Shown here: positions 25,666 through 27,113 of the stretch, piece by piece
How the letters are laid out: each line of letters opens with the position of its first letter
Numbering within the stretch: the stretch's first letter is position 1
NCBI GenBank assembly: GCA_003486645.1
Contig: DNGI01000227.1
Location: 18,283-45,395 of the forward strand
Source of the DNA: Cyanobacteria bacterium UBA11370
Lineage (GTDB): Bacteria > Cyanobacteriota > Cyanobacteriia > Cyanobacteriales > Coleofasciculaceae
Reading direction: 5' to 3'
Length of the DNA: 27,113 nt
Notes under the pieces: generated by a model
Seen by the model: the letters and a program-made list of their open reading frames with translations, nothing else
What the model was told of the DNA's origin: nothing
Database searches by the model: none
Made by a program: the position numbers and the translations under genes

Positions 25666-26646
25666 ATGGGATCGGGTGAATTTTATACAACTGATGGGAG
25701 TGGCAATATTTCGCTTTTGAAAAGCCACACAGGATGGCGGCAAAGCTGGAAACAAATCGTTCCAGGAACCTTTGGTGGCAATACTTATACCGACTTACTG
25801 TTCTACGATGCGATGGCTGGAGATGGTGAGTTTTATACAACTGATGGGACTGGCAATATTTCACTTTTGAAAAAGCACGCTGGATGGTGGCGAAAAACCT
25901 GGAAGCAAATCATTCCAGGGAACTTTGGCGGGAGTGACTATACTGACCTGCTATTTTACGATCCAACGACTGGAGAGGGTGAATTTTATGCAACGGATGG
26001 CAATGGCAATATCTCACCTTTGAAAAAGCTCGCTGGATGGCGAAAGAGTTGGAAACTTATTGTTCCAGGGAACTTTGGTGGGAGTGATTACACTGACCTG
26101 CTCTTCTACGATCCAACGACTGGAGAGGGTGAATTTTATGCAACAGATGGCAGTGGCAATATCTCACCTTTGAAAAAGCTCACTGGATGGCGAAAAACCT
26201 GGGAATTAATTATCCCAGGAAACTTTGGTGGGAGTGATTACACCGACCTGCTCTTCTATGATCCAACAACTGGAGAGGGTGAATTTTATACAACGGATGG
26301 CAATGGCAATATCTCACTTTTGAAAAAGCACACAGGATGGCGAAAGACCTGGAAAGAAATCGTTCCAGGAACATTTGGCGGTAATACTTATACCGATTTA
26401 CTGTTCTATGATGCGACAGTTGGAGAGGGTGAATTTTATACAACGGATGGCAATGGCAATATCTCACTTTTGAAAAAGTACACAGGATGGCGACAAAGCT
26501 GGCAGTCGATTCTTCCAGGAACCTTCGGTGGTAATATTTACACTGACCTCCTGTTTTATGAGTCAGTCATAGCACCTGAAGCTCCAACAACGGGCAAAAC
26601 GGAATTAAATGAATCAAATGTTACACTACAAAGAAGGTTAGCTTGA
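25666..26646 (+). CDS. Six-repeat FG-GAP-like beta-propeller protein
   Basis: The protein has 326 residues; ATG with AAAGGAG 8 nt upstream. Almost the whole protein consists of six repeats of 50 residues (the second has 51, the last is cut to about 46). Each has the plan GEFY.TDG.GNIS.LKK, GWRK.W..I.PG.FGG and YTDLLFYD. FGG..YTDLLFYD resembles FG-GAP/VCBS repeats, and 50-residue repeats in a closed set of six would fit a six-bladed propeller, such as bacterial and fungal lectins. There is no signal peptide or anchor. The short tail (EAPTTGKTELNESNVTLQRR) is probably flexible. It lies 578 bp after the lyase gene with palindromes between, so it may have its own promoter. Sugar binding is plausible but not shown. 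Confidence 0.82.
   Translation: MGSGEFYTTDGSGNISLLKSHTGWRQSWKQIVPGTFGGNTYTDLLFYDAMAGDGEFYTTDGTGNISLLKKHAGWWRKTWKQIIPGNFGGSDYTDLLFYDPTTGEGEFYATDGNGNISPLKKLAGWRKSWKLIVPGNFGGSDYTDLLFYDPTTGEGEFYATDGSGNISPLKKLTGWRKTWELIIPGNFGGSDYTDLLFYDPTTGEGEFYTTDGNGNISLLKKHTGWRKTWKEIVPGTFGGNTYTDLLFYDATVGEGEFYTTDGNGNISLLKKYTGWRQSWQSILPGTFGGNIYTDLLFYESVIAPEAPTTGKTELNESNVTLQRRLA
25675..26565 (+). repeat. Six 150-bp in-frame tandem repeats
   Basis: Units start at 25675, 25825, 25978, 26128, 26278 and 26428. By sequence they fall into two kinds: units 1, 5 and 6 encode GTFGGN, units 2-4 encode GNFGGSDYTD. Units 3 and 4 are nearly identical at DNA level, which indicates recent expansion or conversion within the array. 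Confidence 0.9.
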
Positions 26647-26652
26647 AAAAAT

Positions 26653-26871
26653 GTATGGATTTTAATATTCAAAAAATCCAAGTTTGCCAAAATCTCTAAA
26701 AATTTGGCTAAAATCTCCATACGGGAAAGAGCCGGGACACCACAGCTTCGTAAGCAGTTCGTCCCGACCCTTATCCCGTTTAAAACTTGGGGGTTCCCAG
26801 AGTATTAGTATTGCTATTGTAGCGATACTAATGCCTCTTTAGGAAGCGATCCGTGGTGTGCGCGAACACAC
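26653..26871. ncRNA. Candidate structured RNA or regulatory hairpin cluster
   Basis: Several hairpins follow the propeller gene. GTATGGA (26653-26659) pairs with TCCATAC (26716-26722), enclosing GGATTTT/AAAATCC (26657-26679) as an alternative and GCCAAA/TTTGGC (26686-26708). CGGGA at 26722 and GCCGGGAC at 26731-26738 pair with GTCCCGAC and TCCCG at 26761-26778, with GCTT/AAGC inside the loop. ATTAGTATTGC (26804-26814) pairs with GCGATACTAAT (26822-26832), and GTGTG (26856-26860) with CACAC (26867-26871). There is no open frame. No known RNA family is recognised and the strand is unknown. To its right, 26872-26966 shows only a GCGTTTG direct repeat. Confidence 0.3.
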
Positions 26872-26966
26872 ATAAATATCTGCGTTTGCACGGACTAGCG
26901 TTTGTATCCCGCTGCAAAAAATTGGATAAGAGGCTGTTTCTAACCCACATTCCACAGATATGACTC

Positions 26967-27063
26967 ATACCAAGTTGCGTTCATATGTAGTACTTTCTTT
27001 CCCCCTTGTCCCCCTTGTCCTGCAAGTCTCTCCTATCTACTATCTTTGACCGCAACTTGGTAT
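26967..27063 (-). repeat. 97-bp palindromic element, copy 2
   Basis: The same 13-bp terminal repeats (ATACCAAGTTGCG at 26967-26979, complement at 27051-27063) and interior as 25206-25300, in opposite orientation. It differs by a few small indels, such as ATGTAGTAC against AAGTAC. Together the two copies bracket the propeller gene and the hairpin cluster. The last 50 bases of the window (27064-27113) show nothing recognisable. Confidence 0.85.
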
Positions 27064-27113
27064 CATTAGCCAAATACCACAGGATTGCTCCTTGGAGAAT
27101 GGGATTGCTACCC

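Noticed and set aside
26722..26778. Group II intron domain V or TnpB-associated guide RNA
   Set aside because: GAGCC is present, but the catalytic bulge and matching GGTTC side are not, and no intron ORF or tnpB lies nearby.

Overview
The window is chromosomal-type DNA from a cyanobacterium, probably a large-genome filamentous one. The evidence is the many HIP1-type octamers (GCGATCGC and close variants), heptameric tandem repeats inside palindromic intergenic elements, a large AAA-like/WD40 protein, and a regulator with the N-terminal helical module typical of cyanobacterial NTPases. No tRNA, rRNA, CRISPR array, integrase or intact transposase was found.

Left part (1-13679), all genes on the minus strand. 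A regulator gene runs off the left edge. Next comes a probable five-gene operon, transcribed from 13679 down to 1184. It encodes a 1492-residue protein of unknown function with a LamG-like insert, a 68-residue helical protein that overlaps it by 8 nt, an 888-residue fibre with an S74 intramolecular-chaperone tail, a 989-residue DUF6603 protein, and a 635-residue unknown protein. None has an obvious signal peptide, and no phage head, sheath, tube or packaging gene is present. The leftmost gene and the operon are each preceded by a diverged copy of the same ~200-bp non-coding block, which suggests shared control.

Middle (13680-19065). This is a scar zone. It holds a HigA-like antitoxin remnant, a broken second copy of the AAA-like gene (internal deletion plus frameshift), an intact AAA-like ATPase with 14 WD40 repeats, and a LysR-family remnant.

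Right part (19066-26646), all on the plus strand. It encodes a histidine phosphatase fused to a multi-pass membrane region and a pair of canonical EF-hands, a cupin-like protein, a GH31 enzyme with the sequence features of alpha-1,4-glucan lyase, and a protein made of six near-identical 50-residue FG-GAP-like repeats (a predicted beta-propeller). A glucan lyase converts alpha-1,4-glucan such as glycogen into 1,5-anhydro-D-fructose. The adjacent cupin is a good candidate for acting on that product, because a known fungal anhydrofructose-converting enzyme combines cupin and propeller domains. This is the most promising candidate for an undescribed system here, but the pathway assignment is inference.

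The intergenic DNA around the propeller gene is unusually palindromic. Two nearly identical 95-97-bp elements flank the gene in opposite orientation, two further large inverted repeats with low-complexity loops lie upstream, and a set of hairpins downstream may be a non-coding RNA.
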